Assembly (NCBI GenBank): GCA_016714445.1
Contig: JADJNF010000001.1
Coordinates: forward strand, 1,054,001 to 1,118,000
Origin: Saprospiraceae bacterium
Lineage (GTDB): Bacteria; Bacteroidota; Bacteroidia; Chitinophagales; Saprospiraceae
Reading direction: 5' to 3'
Length of the DNA: 64,000 nucleotides
Shown: piece after piece, positions 9,053 to 18,153 of the stretch
Layout: each line of letters opens with the position of its first letter
Position numbering within the stretch: the stretch's first letter is position 1
Position numbers and translations under genes: made by a program
The notes under the pieces: model-generated
Told to the model about the DNA's origin: nothing
Database searches by the model: none
What the model saw: the letters and a program-made list of their open reading frames with translations, nothing else

Positions 9053-11071
9053 ATGCAAAAACATCTGATACATACTGAATTAAAAGAAGGTATTCCAGAT
9101 TATCTTCCGGCTGCGAAAGTCCCTGATCATAAATATTCACATGCACCAAAAAGAAATCTGACAGGTGTACTCTCGCGTGAAGAAAAAAAACTGGCCATAA
9201 AAAATGCTTTAAGGTACTTTGATGATCAGTTTCACGCTTTACTAGCTAAAGAGTTTTATAAAGAACTTAATCAGTTTGGCAGAATCTATATGTATCGATA
9301 TTTGCCCGATTATGATATGTTTGCCAGACCAATAGATGTGTACCCTGCTAAATGCAAGCAGGCAGCTGCGATCATGCTGATGATACAAAACAATCTCGAT
9401 CCCACCGTTGCTAAATATCCACAGGAGTTGATTACATACGGCGGAAATGGAGCTGTATTTCAAAACTGGGCACAGTACAGGCTCACCATGAAATATTTAT
9501 CTGAAATGACGGATAAACAAACGTTGGTACTCTATTCCGGTCATCCGGTAGGTTTATTTCCATCAAATAAAAATGCCCCTCGGGTGGTGGTCACCAATGG
9601 TATGATGATACCTAACCACTCGACAAAAGAAGACTGGAATAAATACAATGCCATAGGTGTCACATCCTATGGGCAAATGACCGCAGGATCATTTATGTAC
9701 ATCGGACCTCAGGGTATAGTACACGGTACCACCATCACATTACTGAATGCCGGAAGGAAACTTGGTATTGCCAAAGATGATCTGAAAGGGGTTGTTTTTG
9801 TGACTTCAGGTCTTGGAGGTATGTCCGGAGCTCAATCTATAGCAGCAGAAATCACAGGAGCAGTAGGTGTAATCGCAGAAGTCGATGATGATGCTATCCG
9901 GCAAAGAGTAACCGATGGATACATCAAAAAAGAAAATGTCTATACCGATCTGGATACCTTGTTTGAAAAAATTAAAGATTGCAAAAAAAACCAAACAGGC
10001 ATTGCATTGATTTACCACGGAAATATTGTAGACTTGTGGGAGGCTGCAGTCAACAGTGATGTAAAAATTGAATTGGGTTCTGACCAGACTTCTTTGCACA
10101 ATATTCACGATCTGGGCTATTGCCCGGTTGGGTATACCTTTCAGGAAGCAAAAATATTGCTGAATTCCGATAAGGAAAAATTCATGAAAGAAGTCAAAAA
10201 AACTTTGGTCAGACATGTAAAAGCAATCAATAAACTCACTGCCGGAGGTATGTATTTCTGGGATTATGGAAATGCATTTCTGAAAGAGGCCGGAGATGCC
10301 GGTGCCGATATCTGGGCAGGTCGCAAAAAAGAAAAGTACAAATACGCATCTTACGTGGAAGATATTATGGGGCCCATGTGTTTTGATTATGGTTTTGGAC
10401 CATTCCGATGGGTGTGTCTTTCGGGTAAAACATCAGATCTATACAAAACAGATAAAATCGCTACCAACGTACTCGAAAAATTGTTATCTACAGCACCTGA
10501 TGAGATCAAAGGGCAACTACAGGACAATATTCACTGGATCAGAAATGCAAAAATAAATTTGCCTATCGTAGGCTCTAAGTCAAGGATACTTTATGCCGAC
10601 GCAGAAGGAAGAATCAAAATAGCCCTGGCATTCAATAAAGCCATCAAAAATGGTCGGATTTCAGGTCCGATAGTCCTGGGTAGAGATCATCACGATGTAT
10701 CCGGAACAGATTCACCCTACAGAGAAACTTCCAACATTTATGATGGTTCAAAATTTACAGCTGACATGGCGGTACATAATTTTGTTGGAGACGCCTTCAG
10801 GGGAGCTACCTGGGTATCGTTACACAATGGTGGTGGCGTAGGTTGGGGAGAAGTGATCAATGGTGGCTTTGGTATGGTCATAGACGGGAGCAAACGAGCA
10901 GAAAAAAACATCAAATCAATGCTGCATTGGGATGTAAATAATGGAATAGCCAGAAGAAGCTGGGCGAGAAATAAAGAAGCCATTTTGCTATTAAAAGAGC
11001 CATGGAAAAGTCTCCCGAACTCCGGATCACTTTGCCAAATATTGCAGATGATACCATCATTGATAAAATAG
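9053..11071 (+). CDS. hutU: Urocanate hydratase
   Basis: 672 residues from the ATG at 9053 (MQKHLIHTEL). Urocanase converts urocanate to imidazolonepropionate in histidine degradation, using tightly bound NAD+. Visible motifs include TYGGNGAVFQNW, YSGHPVGLFPS, the NAD-binding SGLGGMSGAQ segment, and GSDQTSLHN, followed by the family C-terminal region with GRDHHDVSGTDSPYRETSN. The length matches the longer form common in Bacteroidota. An in-frame ATG at 9020 exists but lies in the presumed promoter. No other hut gene is nearby, so the pathway must be encoded elsewhere. Confidence 0.93.
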   Translation: MQKHLIHTELKEGIPDYLPAAKVPDHKYSHAPKRNLTGVLSREEKKLAIKNALRYFDDQFHALLAKEFYKELNQFGRIYMYRYLPDYDMFARPIDVYPAKCKQAAAIMLMIQNNLDPTVAKYPQELITYGGNGAVFQNWAQYRLTMKYLSEMTDKQTLVLYSGHPVGLFPSNKNAPRVVVTNGMMIPNHSTKEDWNKYNAIGVTSYGQMTAGSFMYIGPQGIVHGTTITLLNAGRKLGIAKDDLKGVVFVTSGLGGMSGAQSIAAEITGAVGVIAEVDDDAIRQRVTDGYIKKENVYTDLDTLFEKIKDCKKNQTGIALIYHGNIVDLWEAAVNSDVKIELGSDQTSLHNIHDLGYCPVGYTFQEAKILLNSDKEKFMKEVKKTLVRHVKAINKLTAGGMYFWDYGNAFLKEAGDAGADIWAGRKKEKYKYASYVEDIMGPMCFDYGFGPFRWVCLSGKTSDLYKTDKIATNVLEKLLSTAPDEIKGQLQDNIHWIRNAKINLPIVGSKSRILYADAEGRIKIALAFNKAIKNGRISGPIVLGRDHHDVSGTDSPYRETSNIYDGSKFTADMAVHNFVGDAFRGATWVSLHNGGGVGWGEVINGGFGMVIDGSKRAEKNIKSMLHWDVNNGIARRSWARNKEAILLLKEPWKSLPNSGSLCQILQMIPSLIK

Positions 11072-11092
11072 TAAAATAAAAGAATAGCCTCC

Positions 11093-11587
11093 ATGATTGA
11101 AAAATGCCGAATACTGTATAAAGGAGATATGATAGCAGCAAGCTTTTATCTTTTTGTGGGCGTCATTTTATTGCTGTTTGCTGTTATTCTCTATTACTAT
11201 GCTATTTCCCAGGGATTTCGATTTTTAAGCATTGGGTTTTTTATGTTTTTTGTATACTGCATCGGCAAAGGTGCTGTCCTGTATTATATTTCTTCTCAGA
11301 GATACACATTCTATAAAAAAATAGATGAAGTCACTCCAACTCAAATTAATGAAGAAACCAAGTACACAGAGTACCGGATTCATAAAAAAAATATCAATCG
11401 GAGAAGATACATTTATACTATTGTTATAAGTTGCATCATTGCTTTTGTGGGTATATTCAGCCATCAAAAATCAATATTGATGGGATCATCCATACCGATT
11501 GCATTGATCGCAGGTATCGAATTCAGTATCGGACTACTGACTGAGTTCAGATTAAGAGAATTTCACAGATTGTTGGTAAAAAAATAG
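11093..11587 (+). CDS. Four-helix membrane protein, unknown
   Basis: 164 residues starting 21 nt after hutU, so probably cotranscribed. Four hydrophobic segments are visible: about residues 15-38, 42-65, 105-125 and 130-150, with a polar Lys/Arg-rich loop (residues 70-103) between the second and third. No family motif is recognised. Association with histidine breakdown is suggested only by adjacency. Confidence 0.65.
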   Translation: MIEKCRILYKGDMIAASFYLFVGVILLLFAVILYYYAISQGFRFLSIGFFMFFVYCIGKGAVLYYISSQRYTFYKKIDEVTPTQINEETKYTEYRIHKKNINRRRYIYTIVISCIIAFVGIFSHQKSILMGSSIPIALIAGIEFSIGLLTEFRLREFHRLLVKK

Positions 11588-11603
11588 AATAGCCTATACT
11601 CTT

Positions 11604-11990
11604 TTAAGGAAAAGACATGATATAGGCATGATATTGTTCTTTGGTAAGAATGGTTTTAAGTTTATTTTGTCTGACCAGATTCAACTGATTCATTTTTTTA
11701 AACTGATCAGCTTTAGGCAATTTGCTTCTGGTTGTTTTGTCTACCCCTGTTTCATATTCGACCAATGCCTTATACAAATCATTGTACTGTTTTTCAGATA
11801 GTTTGAGACTCTTCCTCAGTTTATCGGCATTGTTTTTTGCTGCTGAAGTTGGTGTTGATGAGGTAGTTTTCCTTTCTTCATTAATATGAGCAGGGGCTGA
11901 TTCCTGAGGAACTGCACCTTTTAATTGCCCGAAAGCAATGTTTGACATTAATAATAAAAATACAAAAAAGTAAAATCTTTGGTTTAGCAT
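11604..11990 (-). CDS. Small secreted helical protein, Spy/CpxP-like in layout
   Basis: 128 residues. A signal peptide ends near NIAFGQ, then a Ser/Thr/Pro-rich linker, then a charged helical region: LRKSLKLSEKQYNDLYKAL and later RQNKLKTILTKEQYHAYI. The two L(S/T)xxQ(Y) elements recall the LTXXQ motif of periplasmic Spy/CpxP-type proteins, which bind unfolded proteins. This similarity is by eye only. It faces the 11093 gene tail to tail. Confidence 0.6.
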   Translation of the reverse strand: MLNQRFYFFVFLLLMSNIAFGQLKGAVPQESAPAHINEERKTTSSTPTSAAKNNADKLRKSLKLSEKQYNDLYKALVEYETGVDKTTRSKLPKADQFKKMNQLNLVRQNKLKTILTKEQYHAYIMSFP

Positions 11991-12195
11991 GGTTTATATA
12001 TTTATGTAGAGCTTATCTGAATTTCTTCTGATTACATCAAAGCAGAAAATCCGGACATACTATAAAACGAAAATATTAAAAAAATAGTTTAAAATGATCC
12101 ATATTACACAACATCTTTAGGAATAAAAGCATTCAAATAATACGATTTATATTTTGCCTTCTCACATGTACTTTAAAAACATATTAAAATAATGT

Positions 12196-12224
12196 TTGCA
12201 TTTTACCATAATCGAGTACTTTTG
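12196..12224 (+). promoter_or_regulatory. Promoter of the heptose operon
   Basis: A TTG at 12196-12198 and a perfect TACTTTTG (TAnnTTTG) at 12217-12224 with 18 nt between them. The first gene starts 26 nt further on with TTG at 12251. Confidence 0.65.
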
Positions 12225-12250
12225 TTTCATGATTTCTATCCTTATATCTT

Positions 12251-13387
12251 TTGAGTAAAATAATCATCATAGGACCTGCTTTCCCACTGAGAGGTGGCCT
12301 GGCTACTTTTAATGAAAGACTGGCAAGACAGTTTATTTCAGAAGGGCATGATGTCATTATCTATACCTTTTCTCTGCAATATCCAAATTTTTTATTTCCC
12401 GGCAAAACACAATATTCAGAAAGTGATCCGCCTTTTGATCTGACCATCAAAGTCGACATCAATTCTGTCAATCCGTTCAACTGGTGGGTCACAGGAAATA
12501 AGATCAAAAAGGAAAATGCCGATATTATATTGGTTCGATACTGGCTTCCGTTTATGGGGCCAGCCCTTGGAAGTATATTAAGGATAGCAAAAAAAAATGG
12601 CAAAAGTAAAATCATCGGATTGATTGACAATGCTTTACCTCATGAAAAAAGACCCGGAGACCATATTTTTACAAGGTATTTTACTGCTTGTCTGGATGGT
12701 TTTATCACAATGAGTTCATTTGTCAAAAAAGATCTGAAACAATTTACTGACAAGGACATTCACCTTGTTCAGCATCCATTGTATGATAATTTTGGACCAA
12801 AACATACAAAATCTTTGGCCAGAACCAAATTAGGTCTGCCCAATGATGGATTTATTTTTTTATTTTTTGGGTTTATACGCAAATATAAAGGTTTGGATCT
12901 GCTGATTTCTGCTCTAGATGAACTTAGAGGGGAAAACAAAAAAATATACCTCCTCATAGCCGGTGAATTTTACGCGGGCGAAGATGACATCATTTCACAA
13001 ATCAATAACAGCAGCAAAAGAGACATCATTTTATCCCATACCAAATTTATCAAAGATGAAGATGTAGGTCTTTATTTCAGTGCAAGCGACTGTGTCGTCC
13101 AGCCGTACAGAAATGCCACCCAAAGTGGGGTAACACCTCTGGCATATCATTTTGAGATACCTATGATCGTTACCAATGTAGGCGCATTACCGGATCTGGT
13201 TGCACAGGAATTGGGTATTGTTTGCGAACCTACGCCAAAATCTATTGCATCTGCTATGGAAAAAATGTACACCTTTGACACAGAAAAATTTCAAAAAGCC
13301 ATTCAGGTAGAAAAAAAGAAATTAAGCTGGGAGAAACTGACAGAAATCATTATTCACACAGCAAATCAATCCCGGAACCATGTCTAA
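12251..13387 (+). CDS. GT4-type glycosyltransferase
   Basis: 378 residues beginning with a TTG codon (SKIIIIGPAFPLRGGLATF). The GT-B fold is visible: an N-terminal Gly-rich loop, then a C-terminal donor-binding half with FFGFIRKYKGLDLLI and the late QSGVTPLAYHFEIPMIVT block that resembles the GT4 nucleotide-sugar site. The gene overlaps hddA by 8 nt and leads the heptose operon, so a sensible inference is that it transfers a heptose, or a sugar next to one, onto a surface glycan. Substrate unproven. Confidence 0.85.
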   Translation: MSKIIIIGPAFPLRGGLATFNERLARQFISEGHDVIIYTFSLQYPNFLFPGKTQYSESDPPFDLTIKVDINSVNPFNWWVTGNKIKKENADIILVRYWLPFMGPALGSILRIAKKNGKSKIIGLIDNALPHEKRPGDHIFTRYFTACLDGFITMSSFVKKDLKQFTDKDIHLVQHPLYDNFGPKHTKSLARTKLGLPNDGFIFLFFGFIRKYKGLDLLISALDELRGENKKIYLLIAGEFYAGEDDIISQINNSSKRDIILSHTKFIKDEDVGLYFSASDCVVQPYRNATQSGVTPLAYHFEIPMIVTNVGALPDLVAQELGIVCEPTPKSIASAMEKMYTFDTEKFQKAIQVEKKKLSWEKLTEIIIHTANQSRNHV

Positions 13388-14417
13388 AATATTCAGAAGC
13401 CGTGCACCGCTCAGATTAGGTCTCGCAGGAGGTGGCACGGATGTAAGTCCCTACAGCGACATCTATGGAGGAGCCATCCTGAATGCAACTATCTCTCTCT
13501 TTGCTTATGTAGATATAGAAGAAACCAATGATGGCAACATTGTATTTGAAGCCAAAGATTTTGAATGCGCGGAAGTATATAAAATCGGGGAACCAATAGA
13601 TCATGAAGGTCAGTTAAATCTGTTGAAAGGCGTATACAATAAAGTGCAGGAAGACTATCCCTTTGAAACAAAAGGTCTGAAAATCACCTCGTATGTTCAG
13701 GCACCGCCGGGGTCAGGACTCGGATCATCTTCCACATTGGTAGTGGCGCTTTTGGGTGGTTTTATTGAAATGTTAAATCTGCCATTGGGAGAATATGATA
13801 TCGCCCACTATGCATTTGAGATAGAAAGAAACTACCTCAATCTGGCAGGCGGCAAACAAGATCAGTATGCAGCAACATTCGGAGGGTTTAATTATATGGA
13901 GTTTTACAAAGACGATAAAACCATTGTAAATCCGCTCAGAATAAAATCTGACTATATTTGTGAGCTGGAAAAAAACATCGTTCTTTTTTATACTTCCAAA
14001 AGCAGAGAATCCGCCAGAATCATCCATGAGCAGGTAGAAAACGTCAAAACCAATAACCAAAGTTCAATCAGTGCGATGCATCACATCAAGGAACAATCGG
14101 TTATGATGAAAGAAGCACTTTTAAAAGGTGAATTGCACAAAATCGGTAAAATATTTGATTTTGGCCACAAACATAAAAAAAATATGGCATCCAAAATCAG
14201 CAATAATCTGCTCGACGAGATATATGATGGTGCCAAAAAAGCCGGCGCCACAGGTGGTAAAATCAGTGGTGCAGGAGGTGGTGGATTTATGATTTTTTAC
14301 TGTCCGGGCACCACCCGTTATGATGTGATCATGGCTCTTTCCAAATTTGAAGGTAAAATCATTCCCTTTCTTTTCACCCAGGATGGACTGACTCACTGGC
14401 AGGGTTCATTAAACTAA
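13380..14417 (+). CDS. hddA: D-glycero-alpha-D-manno-heptose-7-phosphate kinase
   Basis: 345 residues of the GHMP kinase superfamily. RSRAPLRLGLAGGGTDV and the ATP loop PPGSGLGSSSTLVVALLG are the family signatures; the C-terminal GGKISGAGGGGFMIF is GHMP motif 3. HddA phosphorylates heptose-7-phosphate at C1 in the route to GDP-D-alpha-D-heptose. It overlaps the glycosyltransferase by 8 nt, and gmhA follows after 7 nt. The neighbours gmhA and hddC fix the assignment against fucose kinase-like relatives. Confidence 0.9.
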   Translation: MSKIFRSRAPLRLGLAGGGTDVSPYSDIYGGAILNATISLFAYVDIEETNDGNIVFEAKDFECAEVYKIGEPIDHEGQLNLLKGVYNKVQEDYPFETKGLKITSYVQAPPGSGLGSSSTLVVALLGGFIEMLNLPLGEYDIAHYAFEIERNYLNLAGGKQDQYAATFGGFNYMEFYKDDKTIVNPLRIKSDYICELEKNIVLFYTSKSRESARIIHEQVENVKTNNQSSISAMHHIKEQSVMMKEALLKGELHKIGKIFDFGHKHKKNMASKISNNLLDEIYDGAKKAGATGGKISGAGGGGFMIFYCPGTTRYDVIMALSKFEGKIIPFLFTQDGLTHWQGSLN

Positions 14418-14424
14418 AATCAAA

Positions 14425-15009
14425 ATGACAGATATACGATCTATTATACAAGCTTCGATAGCGACAAAACAAATCATCCTTGAAGATGGACATATGATAG
14501 CCCGGATAAAAGAAGCCGCAGACAGGATTACTTTAGCATTAAAAAATGGCAATAAACTCCTTTTTTGCGGCAATGGCGGCAGTGCGGCCGACGCTCAGCA
14601 TCTGGCAGCAGAGTTCAGCGGAAGATTTTATAAAGACCGCAAGGCGCTCCCTGCTGAAGCCCTCCATGTAAACACATCCTACCTCACTGCGGTAGCCAAT
14701 GATTATAGCTTTGATGTGGTATATTCCAGACTCGTGGATGGTATTGGTGTTGCAGGGGATGTATTGATCGGATTGTCTACCAGCGGAAACAGCAAAAATA
14801 TCATCAATGCCCTGAATACGGCTGAAGAAAAGAACCTGTTTACCATAGGATTTACCGGGGCATCCGGAGGTGAAATGAAAAATGTTTGCCAAATTTTATT
14901 AAATGTCCCATCCGATGATACACCACGAATACAGGAATCGCATATCATGATAGGACACATCATTTGCCAGTTGGTAGAAGAAAATTATTTTACCCGGGAT
15001 GGAAAATAA
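14425..15009 (+). CDS. gmhA: Sedoheptulose-7-phosphate isomerase
   Basis: 194 residues, typical of GmhA. The SIS-domain motif FCGNGGSAADAQHLAAEFSG is present, and GLSTSGNSKNI is the sugar-phosphate loop. The enzyme makes D-glycero-D-manno-heptose-7-phosphate, the substrate of the HddA upstream. hddC overlaps its end by 11 nt, indicating translational coupling. Confidence 0.93.
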   Translation: MTDIRSIIQASIATKQIILEDGHMIARIKEAADRITLALKNGNKLLFCGNGGSAADAQHLAAEFSGRFYKDRKALPAEALHVNTSYLTAVANDYSFDVVYSRLVDGIGVAGDVLIGLSTSGNSKNIINALNTAEEKNLFTIGFTGASGGEMKNVCQILLNVPSDDTPRIQESHIMIGHIICQLVEENYFTRDGK

Positions 15010-15706
15010 AGAAGCAGTCATCCTGGCCGGTGGACTCGGTACCCGATTACAATCCGAAGTTCCGGATTTGCCCAAGTGTATGGCTCCCGTGGCGGGCAAA
15101 CCATTTATCGATCACCTGATACGGTATTTTTTGGATGCAGGTATAGATTCGTTTGTATTTGCACTGGGATATAAATCAGAATATATCATCGAACATCTGG
15201 AAACCCACTGGCAGGATTTAAACTATAAGTATACCATTGAAAAGGAACCGTTGGGTACCGGCGGGGCCATTTTGCTGGCTTCATCAGCCATACAGGGTGA
15301 CGATTTTTTTGTGCTGAACGGAGATACCATGTTTTCCATAGATCCGGATGTGCTGCTGCAGTTGCACCACCAACATCAGGCCTTCATCACCATGGCGCTA
15401 AAGCCGATGAATCATTTTGACCGGTATGGCACCGTGGAAATCACAGAAGACCACAGGATATCCGGATTCAGAGAAAAAACATATTGTACCTCCGGACTTA
15501 TCAACGGAGGTATATATCTGATCAACAAATCCAAACTATGGTCTCAACATCTGCTGGAAAAATTTTCTTTTGAGAAAGATGTGCTCGAGATTCAAAGCAG
15601 GCAGAATCAGGTTTTCGGAGCAATATTTGATACTTATTTTATTGATATAGGTATACCGGAAGATTTCAGAAAAGCCAATGATGATTTTAGAAACGGGACA
15701 TTTTAA
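14999..15706 (+). CDS. hddC: Heptose-1-phosphate guanylyltransferase
   Basis: 235 residues. The nucleotidyltransferase signature VILAGGLGTRLQSEVPDLPK is at the N-terminus, followed by GKPFIDHLI and a VLNGDTMF metal-binding aspartate. It would form GDP-D-glycero-alpha-D-manno-heptose. The phosphatase GmhB that must act between HddA and HddC is not in this operon. Glucose- or mannose-1-phosphate transferases have similar motifs; context decides. Confidence 0.88.
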   Translation: MENKEAVILAGGLGTRLQSEVPDLPKCMAPVAGKPFIDHLIRYFLDAGIDSFVFALGYKSEYIIEHLETHWQDLNYKYTIEKEPLGTGGAILLASSAIQGDDFFVLNGDTMFSIDPDVLLQLHHQHQAFITMALKPMNHFDRYGTVEITEDHRISGFREKTYCTSGLINGGIYLINKSKLWSQHLLEKFSFEKDVLEIQSRQNQVFGAIFDTYFIDIGIPEDFRKANDDFRNGTF

Positions 15707-15783
15707 ATAAACATGAGAAGCGGACCACAAAGCGCCCTTCTGATATCATTCATTCATAATCATTTTTAAAGCCTCATTATATC

Positions 15784-17199
15784 ATGGAATTTATCAGTGT
15801 TTTTGATGTATTTAAAATCGGTGTCGGACCCTCGTCATCTCATACCCTGGGTCCGTGGAAAGCGGCCGCAGGATTTATGCGGCAAGTCAAACATAAGAAG
15901 CTTCACCACCATGTAACCCATTTAACTGTCTCCTTATACGGATCACTTTCATTGACCGGCAAGGGACATGCCACTGACCTGGCAGTGATGATGGGACTGG
16001 CAGGTTATGATCCGGAAACGGTAGATACAAAGGCAATACCGGACATCATCGCAGACATCACGTCCACGCGACGACTCACCATCGACGGTATAGACATTCC
16101 ATTTTACCCTGATTTTGATATACATTTTGAAAAAGACTTTTTGCCTTTCCATGCCAATGGTATGATATTCAGAATAGAAAACAATAAAAATGAAGTGTAT
16201 TCTGAAACCTATTATTCTGTTGGTGGTGGATTTATAGTAAAAGAAGGCGAGTCTATGGACGCATATGAAAACGCCCCGCCCCACCCTTTTCCTGTGGAAA
16301 ACAGCAAACAACTGCTGGGATATTGTGACAAACACAACAAAAAAATATCAGAAGTCGTCATAGAAAATGAACTGGTAGACCGGTCAAAACCAGAAATAAA
16401 TACAAAACTGCTCGCCATCTGGGATGTCATGCTCGAAAGTATGTATCATGGTTGTCATACCAAAGGAACGCTACCTGGGATATTAAAAGTAAAACGGCGG
16501 GCCACAGATGTTACAGAAAATCTTCTATTCGATAAAAATTATCATCACCCAAATGAATGGATAGAAAGTATCCGGGCTTCACAACCCAACTTCCAGGATG
16601 TATTGAAGTGGGTGGGAAGTTTTGCCATTGCAGTCAATGAGGTAAATGCATCATTTGGTCGTGTGGTCACGGCACCTACCAACGGCAGTGCCGGCGTAAT
16701 TCCTGCTGTATTGATGTATTATCTTTGTTTTGTAAATAAACAAGCCGGTGATCAGGAAATTATCCGGTTTTTGTGTACTGCGGGTGAGATCGGAAGTATC
16801 TTTAAAAAAGGATCTACCATATCCGCTGCCATGGGTGGATGTCAGGCTGAGATAGGCGTATCTTCGGCTATGGCAGCAGCCGGACTGACAGAACTTATGG
16901 GTGGTAGTCCGGAACAATGTACGATAGCCGCCGAAGTTGCGATGGAACACCATCTTGGCATGACGTGCGACCCTATAGGCGGACTGGTACAAGTTCCTTG
17001 TATCGAAAGAAACTCTATGGGAGCCATCAAAGCCATCAATGCTGCGGCGATAGCGCTGGACCGGAACCCTGAAGATGTCAAAGTACCTCTGGACAATGTG
17101 ATCGCTACCATGTGGGAAACGGCCAAAGACATGCACAGGAAATACAAAGAAACGTCTGAAGGCGGATTGGCCACCGCAGTAAATATCATTGATTGCTGA
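15784..17199 (+). CDS. sdaA: L-serine ammonia-lyase, single chain
   Basis: 471 residues, one-chain form. It deaminates L-serine to pyruvate with a 4Fe-4S cluster. The beta domain begins ISVFDVFKIGVGPSSSHTLG; the alpha domain carries candidate cluster cysteines in MYHGCHTKG, MGGCQAEIG, and GMTCDPIGGLVQVPCIERN. It starts 77 nt after hddC and is probably a separate unit. No nearby regulator. Confidence 0.94.
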   Translation: MEFISVFDVFKIGVGPSSSHTLGPWKAAAGFMRQVKHKKLHHHVTHLTVSLYGSLSLTGKGHATDLAVMMGLAGYDPETVDTKAIPDIIADITSTRRLTIDGIDIPFYPDFDIHFEKDFLPFHANGMIFRIENNKNEVYSETYYSVGGGFIVKEGESMDAYENAPPHPFPVENSKQLLGYCDKHNKKISEVVIENELVDRSKPEINTKLLAIWDVMLESMYHGCHTKGTLPGILKVKRRATDVTENLLFDKNYHHPNEWIESIRASQPNFQDVLKWVGSFAIAVNEVNASFGRVVTAPTNGSAGVIPAVLMYYLCFVNKQAGDQEIIRFLCTAGEIGSIFKKGSTISAAMGGCQAEIGVSSAMAAAGLTELMGGSPEQCTIAAEVAMEHHLGMTCDPIGGLVQVPCIERNSMGAIKAINAAAIALDRNPEDVKVPLDNVIATMWETAKDMHRKYKETSEGGLATAVNIIDC

Positions 17200-17846
17200 T
17201 GGTGGGCATGGAAAGGGTTTAAAGTTTTACATGCTGGATAAAATTATTGTTTTATATTTGTCTTGCATTTAAGGAGATGTTGTGCTACGATACTATAATC
17301 TTTCGATACCGGAAGAATAGCGCTGTGAAGAAAATGATTGGTCTCCCTACGTGTAAGCACGTTTAAGATGAGCTGGATTTTTTATCAGGTATACTCAAAA
17401 TAAATTTGTTTGTGAAAATTTAATTATATAAAATATTAATTTTGAATATAATACCGATAGAATTTTTTTTTGATGAAGACATGAGTATCATCGTCTTTGC
17501 AAAATAAATTCTCCTCGGTATAATTGGTCTGTTTTTTTTAGTTGATGGCAAGATAATATAATTTTGATCTGAAGTTTGTGGAGATATAGAACGATAATAG
17601 TAAATAGATAAAAGGTGCAAATGTTTATAATACGTTTGTATTCGGGATTTTAGAGACATTAATATTAACAAACTTTCGTATAAATATATCTTTAATATGA
17701 ATTGTAAATCAGATAGTTATAGATTTGTTATTAAAAATAAAGTGGGTATATAGTGACCTGGGTGCAAGGCTAAGAAAGCTCCGAACAAGCGATACAACGA
17801 TGTTTAAATTGAATTTTCCTCTAATAAAGTTTTGCATTTCAATAAA
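17200..17846. other. Intergenic boundary of the accessory region
   Basis: This AT-rich stretch holds the two-hairpin repeat copy B (17391-17522) and otherwise no credible gene. A 29-codon frame from 17279 lacks support. DNA downstream of about 17.7 kb has lower GC and different codon use, so the insertion boundary of the restriction-modification block probably lies here. Confidence 0.4.
17391..17522. repeat. Two-hairpin repeat, copy B
   Basis: Begins ATACTCAAAATAAATTTG and ends CTCGGTATA. It keeps the ATACCGA ... TCGGTATA arms of the family and carries an extra inner inverted repeat (AAGACATGA, later TCATCGTCTT). About 30 nt longer than copies C and D. Confidence 0.65.
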
Positions 17847-17863
17847 TATTCCAAAACGGAATA
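17847..17863. promoter_or_regulatory. Operator (C-box candidate) of the restriction operon
   Basis: Perfect palindrome TATTCC-AAAAC-GGAATA, 15 nt before the -7 box of the HTH gene, so it overlaps the -33 region. The same arms with the same 5-nt spacing recur before the methyltransferase. A lone half site, GGAATATT, lies at 17893-17900. Confidence 0.75.
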
Positions 17864-17878
17864 CCAAATCATTCTTCA

Positions 17879-17886
17879 TAATTTTG
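17879..17886 (+). promoter_or_regulatory. -7 box of the controller gene
   Basis: TAATTTTG fits TAnnTTTG. It lies 21 nt before the ATG at 17908 and within the longer open frame that starts upstream, so it argues for the short start. Confidence 0.6.
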
Positions 17887-17907
17887 CAAAATGGAATATT
17901 GAGTATT

Positions 17908-18132
17908 ATGAACAGAAATGATTATAGTAAAAAGAGACGTTTTCTCTCTAGTAGATTGATTGAAGCTCGTGAGCTTGCTGGACTTTCACAAAAGCAAGTT
18001 TCAGATAGCAAAATTGTTTCACAAAGTGAATTATCAAAAATTGAAAACGGAGCAAGACGTGTAGACTTTTTGATTTTACTTGAATTAACAAAATTTTATA
18101 ATCAACCCATAACATTCTTTATTCCTGATTAA
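17908..18132 (+). CDS. Controller-like XRE HTH protein of the R-M system
   Basis: 74 residues from MNRNDYSKK. A single XRE helix-turn-helix is visible: SSRLIEARELAGLSQKQVSD then SQSELSKIENGARR, ending in a hydrophobic helix. This is the usual size and domain of C (controller) proteins of type II R-M systems, which time nuclease expression after entry into a new cell. The longer in-frame start at 17725 was rejected because the promoter lies inside it. The nuclease gene follows after 21 nt. The matching palindromes in both R-M promoters are the proposed binding sites. Confidence 0.8.
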   Translation: MNRNDYSKKRRFLSSRLIEARELAGLSQKQVSDSKIVSQSELSKIENGARRVDFLILLELTKFYNQPITFFIPD

Positions 18133-18153
18133 GAATTAGTAAAATAAAGTATC

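Noticed and set aside
17725..18132. Longer start of the controller-like gene at 17725
   Set aside because: The operator and -7 box lie inside that reading frame, and the extra residues match no domain.
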